From positions 505,632 to 569,631 of the forward strand of contig CAJNDS010002114.1 of assembly GCA_905221605.1 (NCBI GenBank): a stretch of DNA of 64,000 nucleotides, given 5' to 3'. Under the pieces are notes generated by a model. That model was not told where the DNA came from. It worked only from the letters and a program-made list of their open reading frames with translations, and did no database searches. Origin of the DNA: Symbiodinium natans. Lineage: Eukaryota; Sar; Dinophyceae; Suessiales; Symbiodiniaceae. The first letter of the stretch is position 1, and every line of letters begins with the position of its first letter. Positions 12,385 through 23,452 of this stretch are shown piece by piece. A program made the translations under genes and the position numbers.

Positions 12385-12476
12385 AGGAACCTCGAGAGGG
12401 GTCTCAATCGCGCTGTCTGTCACGCGACCCCCAGGAAACCTCGAGAGGCGTCCCGATCGCGTTGTCCGAAACACTT
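12385..12476 (+). repeat. two-copy tandem repeat, about 45 bp
   Basis: Two copies share GGAA(C)CCTCGAGAGG(G/C)GTC, TCGCG(C/T)TGTC and a following C-rich or A-rich tail. Confidence 0.65.
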
Positions 12477-12539
12477 GAATCGCAGAGTTTCTGTCCCCCC
12501 ACACCACGCCGCTCGCTCGAGAAGGGTAGATTTCGTTCT

Positions 12540-13500
12540 TAATGAACCCGAGGTCGTCAAATAGTCAAGACGTGCTCAAAATGCAGGGTTTCCTGGATAG
12601 AAAAGCGTGCAAGCAGCGCAAGGATAGTCGAGCGTGCACGAAAACGCACGAAAAATTGGAAGCCCACCTCGACAACTTAACATGCTGAAAACGCAGGGTT
12701 TTCGACACGCGACACGGCGCATCGCGTTGACAAACGTGCTCAAATGTTTTGAGCTCGTGGCACTGCCCGGCCCTGAAGCATTCCTCGGTTGATTCTCGAA
12801 AAAGCATAATTCAAATGCACGGTAAAGCCCTCGAAGCGATGGGCCCAGAAGCGTGCGCGGCCCCATGCTCACCGTAAGCGTGGTCAATTTTTCTACGAAA
12901 ACAAGTGCGACCTCGCCAAGAACGGAATAAGTAAAACAACAAAAGCCCGGAAACGCAAACAACGATTACGCGCCAATTTTCCCGATCGTCTATCCCCTTG
13001 TCTTAACAAGATTATTGTTAAAGGGAATAGAAGAAGGGAAGAAAACAAAGAGAAGAAGCTTCAACTCGAAAAAGAAGAGGAGGTAATTGAGAACCTCCGC
13101 TGAAATGGCCTTCGCAACGAATTCGGGAAAAACGGCGCCAAGCTCACGATTGGCGTCCTCCACGACCATCTTCTTTCTTCTTTCCACGCGGCTGGTTGTC
13201 TTGGCTTGCCACATCCTTCTTTGCCGATGAGCTTTGCTCGATGAGGCATCGGTCCGTCTTGTGGTGATCTGCAAGCAGACAAGGAAATTTCCAAAGAGAG
13301 ATAAACTTCTGTTGCATCTGCCGTGCTTTGCCCTCTTGCGCTCGCGGCAGAAGTGCGCCTCCATCACGAAACTTTCTGCCTGGATGTTTGGTGCCCCTTC
13401 AGGCAACAGAAAGCGTGATCTTGCAGGTTTCAAACCCTCAGCCCTAAACACTAATTCTAAACCCTAAACCCTAACCTCAACCCTGAACCCTGAACTCTAA
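12540..13500. other. region with coding-like runs on both strands, unresolved
   Basis: A + frame near 12581-12680 reads FLDRKACKQRKDSRACTK and so on; a minus frame at 12990-13451 contains RRKKMVVEDANRELGAVF and FVAKAISAEVLNYL. Strand and exons could not be decided. Degenerate telomere-like words close the region (13438-13500). Confidence 0.25.
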
Positions 13501-13717
13501 AACGCTGGAGATCTATCTCCAAGCGTGCTGCTTCAAGTGCCTAATTTCTGTACTTCTGTGCAAACGCCGCAGTGCTGCTACAGGTGAGTGAAAAGTGTAC
13601 GGAAGGGCACTTGATTAGCCTTCGCTCCGAAACCTCAAAACCTATCAAACACTAGACCTTTATAAACAGAACACCTGAGAAAACCTCAGTTTTCATGTGT
13701 TATACTCAATAAACTTC

Positions 13718-14140
13718 AGCAGTAGAGAGGGAGAGGAAGGAGGGAGAGAAAGAAAGAGAGCCAGACAGGCAGGGTCGCGGGGTTTGGGGGTACTCTAGCA
13801 GTTGCACTCGCTCGACACCGCAAAGCTGACAGCAAATAGGTGGGGGCACCTTTAGGGGGTAGTGGGATTGGCCGCGTTGGGGGATGAACCTGAAGGGATG
13901 CTGGGTGCAGTGGGCGCTTTTTCACCAGCCGCCACAACAACGTGGGGGCGCGCTGAGTGCGCAGTCACCCCCCTATGCCCCAAGAAAGAAAGAAAGAGAG
14001 CCAGAAAGACAGAGAGAGAACGAGCGAGAGCTCGGTAGACCGCTCACCTTCGGGCAGCTCTTCTCCTTCGGGAGGGCGGCCATGAGCAAGGAAGGAAGGA
14101 AGGGAGCGAGGGAGGAAGGAAGGAAGGCAGGAAGGAAGTG
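13718..14140 (+). repeat. purine-rich GGAA/GAAAGA simple-sequence stretches
   Basis: Two blocks of GA-rich simple sequence (about 13718-13765 and 13980-14140, including GGAAGGAAGGAAGG) flank a G/C-rich spacer. No gene is visible between them. Confidence 0.6.
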
Positions 14141-14387
14141 CGCACAAAGAAACAGATGAACAACAAAGGGCACGCATGATGGAAGGCTTAAGAGTTGAGG
14201 TTTGACGCTGCTCGGTTTTTTCGTATTTTGGAATATTGAGATGCCCAGATGATTCCACTCAGTTCGAAGCTGCAAGCCCTCACAAGCACGCGCAAATGCT
14301 GTAATTGACGGCATGTGGAAGCTCAGCAAGAACCCTCGAATCTCCGACATTCGGCTGAAGTCTGTCCCGCCATGCTGTTGTGCGCAG

Positions 14388-14447
14388 GTGAAGTTCGAGA
14401 CATCCGTGTTCAAAGTGCAGCAGAAGTTCGGAGAAGAGATGATGAAG
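14388..14447 (+). CDS. anonymous exon (ETSVFKVQQKFGEEMMK)
   Basis: A 20-codon stretch begins directly after an AG acceptor (14386-14387) and contains ETSVFKVQQKFGEEMMK. A G|GA donor is available at 14448, or the frame may run further. Composition and boundaries fit a dinoflagellate exon; I do not recognise the protein. Confidence 0.4.
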
Positions 14448-15508
14448 GATGCTGGGTTCTCGTCATGTGCAGCTCTGGGTTTTGAGCCTTTTTTGTCGCT
14501 CGCCTAGGGCTTCATTGCAAGGGTGTGTCATGGTGCTTGGCGTGCCAGCATCAAGGTCCGGGGTCAAGGATTGTCAGCAATGTGTCAGTCCTTGCCGCAA
14601 GCCTTCCAGGCAAGAAGAAACAGAAGAGACAGAGTCCAGCAGCAGCTGCCCAACACACCATCAAAGCCACAAGCCCATGGAAATGCCTGCTCCTTCAGAA
14701 CACAACTAAACCAAAGGCCAACGACAACGAGCCCAGGTACTGGAGTCCACCAAGCAGGGGCACGACAGCTCGCGCATACCTAAGGCAGGGGCTGCTAGGA
14801 CTGTTAAGCTGGCTCACGCTGCATTTTCTAGGATGAGGGTGCCGACAAGATCAGGGTTCATGATGTCGGATGATGTCAGGTTTAGAAAGGCATGAAAGGT
14901 GGCGGAGCACCAAGAACTTACAAACTCATTTGCTGCACTGTGCAGGGCTTGGCCGGCTCCCCAGAGCTGGCGGAGCTCACGGCCGGGAGCCCCAGGGCTA
15001 TGGGGGGTTTACGCTGATAAGGGACCCCCTAGTATAGACCCCCAAGTTGTAGGATCCCCTCACACTGAAAGCCCCAATAAGGTACTAAACCCCAAATAAA
15101 GTTCAGTGGCCTGTCAGAACAGTGGTCGTGGTTCTCGAAGGGCGCCGAGCCTTTTGCAAAGGGTGTTGAATTTGGGGGCTGCTACGGGCCTTGGCGTTTG
15201 CGCATTTGCGTGTTCCCCGCGTTGTCTGAAACCTGGCCGCGAACAGAACCCGAGCGAAGGCACTGTTCGTTGTGTACTCTATGCTGATGTTTGCATTGGA
15301 GGCAAAAGGTCGTGCGCGAGGCATTCAGCATTAGTAAGTTCAGATGAGGGCAAGGGTGGTTTGCAAGGTTTGGTAGGACCTGCGCCTCACGCAAGTTAGG
15401 CTCGCTTACGGTCAAGCTGAGCGACATGTCCTGGGCCTTACAGACTTCATCTTCTAGAGTCTAGTCTTACTTTGGGAAACCATGCTGCTCGCAGCTGACG
15501 AAACGTGA

Positions 15509-16026
15509 GACACGGACCTGGACAAAAAACTCTTCCTCGATGGCCCCAGTGGCCATGTGCCTCGCTCTGACCTGCGTGAAATGTGCCCTTACAAGTTACC
15601 TGTATGCAGCCCGAGGGGAGGTTCAGTGCAGGTGTGGTCGTTTAGTCATCTGCAAGGGCTCAAACACAACAACCAACTCAATGCCAAGCTGCCCCATGAC
15701 GTGGGGACGCGATGCTGGCTAAATGGGAGAGAGCAATGCTCGCAGTATTACAGCGAGACCATAAGCTCTCCGACAGCAGCGTCACGGAGAGGCAGAAGAA
15801 CACAGCAGAGGCCACCGCCGAGGCCTAGTTTCACAGTAATGGCAGATATGCCACCATGATCTCATACCCTGAAGAGTTGGTAGCGCTGTCTGCCGAGGCC
15901 AAGCTTCGAAGTTGCGGCATCAGCCTGGAGCGCGTGGGATGGGAACCGTCAATGTTAAATTGTGGCAGCAACTGCCCGAAAGTTGGAGGTTTGGGACAGG
16001 GTTCTCCCAGCATTGACGTTAGCTGA
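15509..16026 (+). pseudogene. coding-like run with frameshift and stop, unknown protein
   Basis: A first frame from 15509 reads DTDLDKKLFLDGPSGHVPR and can stop at a G|GT donor at 15621. In another frame an ATG at 15712 reads MLAKWERAMLAVLQRDHK and KLSDSSVTERQKNTAEA to a TAG at 15826. The same frame continues after it with NGRYATMISYPEELVALS and KLRSCGISLERVGWE to a stop near 16026. The sequence on both sides of the TAG is equally protein-like, so this is either a disabled copy (retroposed gene or element) or exons with an unplaced boundary. No family was recognised. Confidence 0.4.
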
Positions 16027-16186
16027 AGGTATGTTAGATCCCAAGCTGCGCTGAATGAATCCCTACACCCTTCTACACCCATAGACATCTAGGACACATC
16101 TAGGCAGATGTGCTGTGTATGTTTCTTGGTACGGAAGCACCTCGAACCCAAACCTCTGTCGCCCGCAATCCTAAGCCCAACAGTTC

Positions 16187-16280
16187 CACAGAACCCATGC
16201 AGCGCGGCAGGACGAGGCGCCTCCCCCTCCTCCCCAGGCAGATGGCCAAAACAAGGCCGAGTACCTCCGAGGGGTCCTGG
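16187..16280 (+). CDS. possible exon, Pro-rich linker type
   Basis: The frame reads ARQDEAPPPPPQADGQNKAE then YLRGVL. It is coding-like but short, without secure boundaries, and other frames are also open. Confidence 0.2.
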
Positions 16281-16369
16281 TGTTTTCATTCTTGAACCGT
16301 CCCGGTGCCGAAGTTCCGAAGCTCAAAGCCCTGCCAAGAAGAAGGTCCTTGTCTCCTAAACGGTCCTGT

Positions 16370-17770
16370 GCGCTTCAATTTCTCGCAGTGCGCGAAGCCA
16401 TGAGCCATGAGACACCTAGAAATGACAGAGCCTCGAACATCACGCTCAGCCACCATGTTACCTGCATGATCCCCGGCATCCTATCCAACGGGTGAGGCGG
16501 CCACCACTGCCAAGTCGGCCCCCAAGCCCACAGAGGCGGCATGTGGTTCTTTTTCTCTTTTTTCTGGGGGTGCTATCTCGGGGCACTCTCTGGCGCTGGG
16601 TTCTGCAGGGCAGCTGAAACATCCAATGTAGGATGCCCTAAGCGCCCAACATGCTTGCCTTCCGCTGAGACTTGGAAAACTTGACAGTGCAACACACGAA
16701 GCCCTAGCCCGAAACGAGACTCCGGGCCACTCGAGCTTGCCAGGTCTCGAGGCCTGCGGCCTCGGCGGAAAGCCAAGGCCCACGTAGAAAGCCGATGGCG
16801 GCATGTTGTAGGCATTTGGTAGGCATTTTGCAAGCATTTCCCCAAAGAAGAATCCAAGGGGGGAGCTCAGACCCCCTTGGGCTCCTTTGTTGACAAGCCG
16901 TGACATGTCAAGGTGTTTAGCAGCAAAACAGCTCAATAGCATTTAACACCATTGTTCCCAACATGCTGCCCGAGATAGACTCCGCCAGGGAGCGATTGTA
17001 AGAGCTAGACATACCGGGTAAAAGACCAAGATACGCCACCCCCAGCTTGTGCAGTCACGGCTGTCTGTTGTTTTTTAGTGGAAATGGAGAGAGAGAAAGA
17101 GCGAGAGAGAGTGAGAGAGAGAATGATGCATGAAGGGTTCATACCTTGTTTTGCGGTTTAGGGTTTGGGGTTCTATTACCTTGTCTAGCTGTACTTGAGT
17201 TTGGGGCCTCGCGGTGTAGAGTTTCAGTTTGGAGCCTCAGAACTGAGACAGGTCTAAGCTCCAGGTTTGATTCTAGGGCGCCCCGAGTCTAACATTCCAG
17301 CTTTGTTGTCTCAACTCGAAGGCTCCAACGCAAGGTTTAGAGCGGTAGACCCGAGGCAGAAAATCTGGAGCCCTGGAGTTGAGGCAGAACATTGCGAGCT
17401 TTAGACTTTTGGCTGAGATCAGAAATCTGGAGCCTCAGAGTTTGGACAAAACATCAAGCCTTCGAGTTGAGACACGACATCTGGAGCTTCAGACCCCTTG
17501 GCAAAGAACTGGAGCACGTGTGGCACACCCGCACGCGCGGCGCAGCACGAGCACACACGCACCAAACCCTACCCGCCCGCACGCCTTCACATCTGCACGT
17601 TCGTACTTGCACGCGCTTGTGTACGCACGTGCACTGCTCACAGCTGACGCTTAGTTGTGCCGCGACCTTGCAGGTGGCGGATTGCCCACTGCATTGGCCT
17701 TCATCTCAGGTTTGGTTTTCGGGGCACATTTGAAGGGCTGCAAAGGGTTTAAAGAGGGATGGAGCAAGTT
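16370..17770. other. spacer, no gene recognised
   Basis: It contains a GA-rich stretch (about 17087-17125) and repeated words such as TCTGGAGCCTCAGA at 17220-17500. No supported coding exon. Confidence 0.4.
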
Positions 17771-17802
17771 CACGTACTGGCCTTGCTTGCCACAGGGTTT
17801 GA

Positions 17803-17921
17803 CGTGCCCATTCGTTCAATTGGAGACAGCTGTCGGACCCGATTATCCCAGACCCTACGAAGCAGCTCAAAAGGATGCTGACAGAATGCAAAGGTTGAAG
17901 TCGCACGCCGAACCAATCTAG
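17803..17921 (+). CDS. possible exon, unknown product
   Basis: An open frame with PFVQLETAVGPDYPRPYEAA and KDADRMQRLKSHAEP ends at a TAG. It is protein-like in composition, but no family or splice partner was identified. Confidence 0.25.
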
Positions 17922-19094
17922 CTGCTAGCTCGTCTCTTTGGAGAATCAGCCTGCTGGTCGGCCGCAGATTACCGACCTGCGGTGCGCAGTCGCACCGGCT
18001 CACTACCTGAGCCCCAAGTCAGAATCAACAAAGAGCATGGTATGCCAGAATGAGGTTATCTCACTTTCCATCGCCACCGCAGCCGCCGTTGCTGGCGCTG
18101 TCTGGCCGCCCACCCAGCGCAGGGCTTCTGACTGCTCCCCCTCGAAGTGCAGACCGGAAAGGTGTGGTTGGAAATAAGATCTCCTTTGAAGGCGGAAGCA
18201 AGCCTAAAGCCCTAAGTGCCCCAAACGATCACCTCTACAGGAATACGGAGGTGCCACCTGGCATGTTTGCTTGGGCACCACAAAAACTTTCGTGAGTGCT
18301 CTGCCTACACCTGCAAGCAGCTGAGGAGCAACCACGGCCGCAACAAAGTGGCGCTTCCTTCCAAAACAAACTGCATCTCATATATGTTCTGTGGTTCCGG
18401 CGCATATTTTTTTGCCCTTCACAGCAAGCTAGCCGTTAAGAAGTGGTGCCTGTTTTGGTGTGAACATTGCGATCTAGAAATGAAGGACGCCCAGCCAAAC
18501 AATGTAACAAAGTCGTGTGGTTTTGACTTGCTCAAGAGAAATGGCACTGTTGAGTTGCAACATTGCAGTCTCAAAACACAGCAGTACCACTATCAGCTTA
18601 TTCAGCATGCACGTCTTGTAACAAAATGGCACTGTCTTCTCACGCTGATCTTTAAGATTCTATTGAAAGCATACGTGGATTTTCTCCGCAGGATTGAGTG
18701 ATTCTTTGCCTTGGGTGGTCTGAGGTTTAGGGTTTAAGCTTTAAGGTTGAGAATTGCAAAGCTTTGCCACTTCCAAGAATTCTCTGCAGCAGGGGCGGTG
18801 TGTTCGGGCATGACTATTAGCACTCTCCGGGATACCCCGGGGGCCGCCAGCTTATGTCTGTTGGTCTGCACAGCAGGGAATTGACGGGTCCCGTGGGCCG
18901 CCACAGGAAACCAGGCCAACATGAAGGGAGAGAAAGGGATCGTGGAGACACTGGCTTCCACAAAACGTCCAACTTGGTGACAGGTAAAGAGAGATAAGCG
19001 GAACAGGATTGACGGGAAACTCGTCTACTGTTTCCCAACAAAATCGTCAAGGCACGGGTGCTTGAGTCGTGAATCGGCGCGGGTGTTTCGGCAA

Positions 19095-19259
19095 TTTGGG
19101 TGTGTTAAATTCGAGGTGCGTGGTGGGTTTGGTTGGCGTGGTGTGTACTTGTCGCGGGTTTGTGATGTGATGACCAGCAATGAGGCTTTGGCGACAAAAG
19201 AAGCGATGAGCTTTCTGAGAGGGTCTCTGCAAGCCCGGCTCAATGTTTTCCGCATGTGA
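19095..19259 (+). CDS. possible terminal exon, unknown product
   Basis: The frame reads VKFEVRGGFGWRGVYLSR, then MTSNEALATKEAMSFLRG and LQARLNVFRM before TGA. Coding-like composition only. Confidence 0.25.
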   Translation, partial: FGCVKFEVRGGFGWRGVYLSRVCDVMTSNEALATKEAMSFLRGSLQARLNVFRM

Positions 19260-20018
19260 AGCCGGCAACCCTCGTCACCAGAACCCAAGCTGTGAAGCTT
19301 ATGGCCATGAGGAAACCCGAAAGGCCGAGTACGAAAGTTTAGGGTTGAGATTGGGGTTTCGGGCTTGAAACTAGTTAAGGGTTTAGCATTAAGCGCTGTT
19401 TCTAAGGGGCAACGTTGGCCGTGATAGCGTGAGCACCTCTACTGTTTCTGCTGGACTATCAATCAGACAACTGAAGCCCTGTAAAGTGTTATCATGCTCG
19501 TCGGATGCCGCAGTGGCTCTCTCACCCGATATGTGTCATGCCATGTTTCAGCAGGTACTTGTCGCGAGCAGTCTTTGAGTTCAGGGTTTGCTATCAACAA
19601 TCTCGCACACTCCCAAATTTTCTTACTGTCTGAAGTCGCGGACCACAATCCTGCACAAGGCTTATGCCTTTTCATCGCTACTGCTGAGAACCATGGCCCC
19701 CACACTTAAGACCATCTCTTGAACCCCCTGCAAAAACCCACAGCCCCTTCGCCGCGCTTCGCCGGCTGAAGCTGTTCCAACTTTGCACGGCTCTGCCTCT
19801 CTGGCGATGTTTTGCGTGGTGTCATGCAGTGAACAGTTTCTGTAAGGAGTCGGTTGTGTGCGTTATTTAGCTTTGGTGGTCTGCTAAGGTTTATGTAAGA
19901 CCGGGCTCACGTCACTGCATTCCGTGATGTTTCGAATCGGACCAAACATACGTGCACATCCTTCTGAGTTTCTTTCTAGGTCTCAGTCTCTGAAATGTGA
20001 CATGAAAGTGACCGAGCG

Positions 20019-20096
20019 ATGTGCAACTCCACAATGGCAGAGCTTTGTGAGCAATTGCACGGAGAAAGCAGGCAGCTCAACAGCGGGGGCTTGAGG
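20019..20096 (+). CDS. possible exon, unknown product
   Basis: A short frame reads MCNSTMAELCEQLHGESRQL. It resembles an amphipathic helix; its boundaries are uncertain. Confidence 0.2.
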
Positions 20097-21658
20097 TTTA
20101 AGGTTTGCACGGCCTCCCTGCCTGAAGAAGCTCTCATCGCCGTGTGCCAGAGAACTTTCCTGGCCACTTCTCGTAGTCCTTCTGACTTCTGTCTGTAAGT
20201 TATCTAAAGAATTTTGTTGTATCAGGTGAACTGCAAACACTGCGACGTGTCCTTCACCCCCCCCCCCCCCATCCCCCGTGCCTGTTGACAGGCAGCCATG
20301 TGAAGCATAGAAATCCCCTCAGAATGCTTAAACTATCCTGACGCCCGAAATCGGCAACTCTCTCATTGGGGGTGATTTAGGTGTAGGGCTTAGGATGTAC
20401 AATTGAACCTGCCCTCTGGATGAGCTGCGGGCATACTGCCATTAGCCGCCTGATTTGCAGTCCGCCCTCACCAAGAATTTAAAGGTCGCCACACCTTGAC
20501 TTCAACGACCTCAAACCACAGAATTGAAGTTGTATCAGTGACTGGGGCGTGGGATCTGTTCTTGGCGCGGAAGCCTGTGTGTTGCGCGCAGGTCAGGAAA
20601 ATGATGTCATGCAGAGTGGTTCTGAGTTTGGGCTTCGGGAGTCTTCAGGTTCCATGGCAGCTTGCAGTGCAGTTCCTTGACGTGTGCTTGTGGAAGGCCT
20701 ACGCTTCACCCAGACCGACTCGAGGGGTAAATGCCAGCCAACAGAATTCCAGCTGTTCTAGGGAAGTCCGAAGTCTGACGCAAGTCAGCCAAGCTACATC
20801 CAAACGTCCTTCAATCTTAGCTGCCTTACTGTAGCTTTCGCCTTCAGCCCTGAAAGTCTGAGTTCTGTGCTCCGCGGTCCGCCCCCTTGAAAAGCCAACA
20901 GCCCTGGAGCCTCGTCAAGTCCATCTGCGCGTAGAGTGAGCCAACAACTTAGGCATGCAGGCATGCGCGTGTGACGTTCTCTGCCGTAGTTCAGTCTTTC
21001 AAGGTGGTTTGCGGGCTAATTTGTTTGTTAGGCTCCTGGCTTCCTACCAGGCGGAACTTTCCAAAGTGGTCGGTGTAGCTTCAAGACCTAGAGGGCGTGT
21101 AGGAGATGGGGAAAGGTTTGGAGGCTAGGCAAGAGATTTCAGGGTACACTTGGGCGCCGTCGAGATGTGGTTTCGAGCGCCATCAATGATCTTAAAGCTT
21201 TGCCAGCTTCCGTCTGCAGATGAACGTTCATGGAATCTTGCCCCTAAAAGCCTTGGGCTCCAAACCCAAGACTCCAAACCCCAAACCCTAAGCCACAACA
21301 ACCAAACCTTAGACTTGAGTTGTAGCTCTTCGTCTGGGCCCAACGCCGCCATGCCTTCCGCCACGCAGAGGCCGCTCATTTGTATTCTTTTCGCGTTCGT
21401 GAACGGGTCAGCCGGAGATTAGCTGTTGAGTTCGGTCCTTTTGGTTCGGGAATGGGTCTGAATCGGTTAGAGGTTCTGGCTGTGTCGATTTTCCGGGCTC
21501 TGACTCTGAACAGGTCCCATGTCCACGGGCACCTTGCAACCAATTGTGCTTAGTCGCCATGTGATGGGCCTGTCGCCCAAGTGACCCAACGCTGACAGGC
21601 TGTTGTTGCAGCTGGCCGCAGCCTCAGACAGGAAATTGCACACCTTAAATCTTTCGAC

Positions 21659-21676
21659 ACCCCCCCCCCCCCCCCC
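21659..21676 (+). repeat. C homopolymer
   Basis: A run of C about 18 nt long. Similar runs occur at 20259-20270, 50847-50860 and 58825-58836, and G runs near 920 and 6290. Confidence 0.9.
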
Positions 21677-22508
21677 ACCACTACTTGAGAATCGAACAGC
21701 CCAGGCTGTGTCCAACAGCTGCGCAAATGCCTGAATGCTGCAAACGGTTAAGAACACAGACAGGCTTCAGGGCGGAGCTTGTGAGTCGGGCCCATTTACA
21801 TGTATTTTGGCATATTTTGGCGCTTCTGGGCTGCCCTTTTTTGTCTATTGCCTATGCATCCACCGAAATAGATGTTTGAGGCTAGCTACCTAGAAACTCC
21901 CCCAAAGTGAGAAAGATGAAGAGGTTCACGAAGGGGGTCAGAAGCGCAGAAGTCGCTCAGAAAGCTGTAGCCTCTCAGGGCCGTTGCATCCATGCTAAAC
22001 CCAAGCCAAACCGCTTGCGCCCAAGAAATTGCCAGAGGCCATTCGGCGACGCGCCGGCGTTGGCGTGCGACGAATTGCTGTCCGGTACCAGGATGTACCA
22101 GGTAGAGGGGTCGACAGCTTTAAGAGGGCGTTATGACAGATCCAAAAGGCCGCATCCCAATCCGAAATTCTCCTTTCGCGAGGCCCGAGCATGTGAATGT
22201 GCTCTTGTGGAGTCAGGACTTGGGACATCAGGGCTTCGGCTAAGGTGCTTGGTTCAGGGTTCAAGCTGAAGAGTAAGGGTGTTCACGGTCTTGGAAGCTG
22301 AATCCTGGATTGAATAGTCTCTGCCTTGGTAAAACTGCTTTAGGCATCTGTGGAGTTCTAACTGAGACTATCATCCTTTAAACACGCCCTCAGAACCTCA
22401 TGCTGCAACCCACACCGACCAACGACCATCACCTGCAGAGCTCCGGAGATGCAAATTGTCAGATGTCCCTGAGCCCAGAGAGACCACCAGAACTCTGAAG
22501 GCCCACAC

Positions 22509-22850
22509 ACCCTAAACCCTAAACCCTAAACCCTAAACCCTAAACCCTAAACCCTAAACCCTAAACCCTAAACCCTAAACCCTAAACCCTAAACCCTAAA
22601 CCCTAAACCCTAAACCCTAAACCCTAAACCCTAAACCCTAAACCCTAAACCCAAACCCTAAACCCTAAACCTAAACCCTAAACCCTACCCTAAACCCTAA
22701 ACCCTAAACCCTAACCCCTAAACCCTAAACCCTAAACCCTAAACCCTAAACCCTAAACCCTAAACCCTAAACCCTAAACCCTAAACCCTAAACCCTAAAC
22801 CCTAAACCCTAAACCCTAAACCCTAAACCCTAAACCCTAAACCTAAACCC
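22509..22850 (+). repeat. interstitial telomeric array (CCCTAAA)n
   Basis: About 340 bp, close to 49 units of CCCTAAA, with a handful of variant units (lost A or C) around 22651-22715. TTTAGGG is the telomere repeat reported for dinoflagellates, chromerids and plants. It lies far inside the window with ordinary sequence on both sides. Confidence 0.97.
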
Positions 22851-22989
22851 TTCTTGGTTTGCTAGGGGAAAGCTGGGCCGAGGCATCTGCAGAGCTCGAT
22901 GCCGATCGCTCGGCGCCGAGGAGACAGGGGGCGGTTTTGGCTCGGGCTGGTTCGGCCCTGTCTGAACAGTCCAGCTAGATCGGCCCAAA

Positions 22990-23445
22990 CCAGATGAAAA
23001 GCCATGTTCGGTAGTGAATTTGGGTTTAGTTTATGGATTGTATTTATGGGAAATGCCTTCATGTATCAGAATTGTCAAGGGTTGTGCTTCTACGAATTAG
23101 ATACTAGGTGCTCCAAGTTTAGAATGTATTTAATTGAGTTGGTCTGACTAAAAAGTCGAAATTGGATGTCAACTAACCATCATTGTTGAATACTACGTCA
23201 AAGGCCATGAAAATTGGAAGAGAATAAAGGAGAGCTTTGCAATTTCCGATAATTTCCGTATGTAAGATTAGTATAAGTAGCGTCATCATTATAACTCGCT
23301 TCTGCTTGTGCTAGCCTGGGAGAATTAATTCGATTAAAGGTATTGTTCTTTTTGCGCCCTATTCATGAAAGTGTTCAAGACACTTTTTTTCTAAACTAGA
23401 GGTCATTTGCGTCGACATCAAAAAATAAACTAGACACCAAATCCA
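22990..23445. other. AT-richer block without gene
   Basis: Base composition is visibly AT-richer than the flanks and lacks the usual telomere-like words. It separates the telomeric array from a GC-rich relic. No open frame of interest. Confidence 0.45.
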
Positions 23446-23452
23446 AAAGTGT

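Noticed and set aside
22509-22850. True chromosome end
   Set aside because: Ordinary sequence continues for tens of kb on both sides, so it is interstitial.
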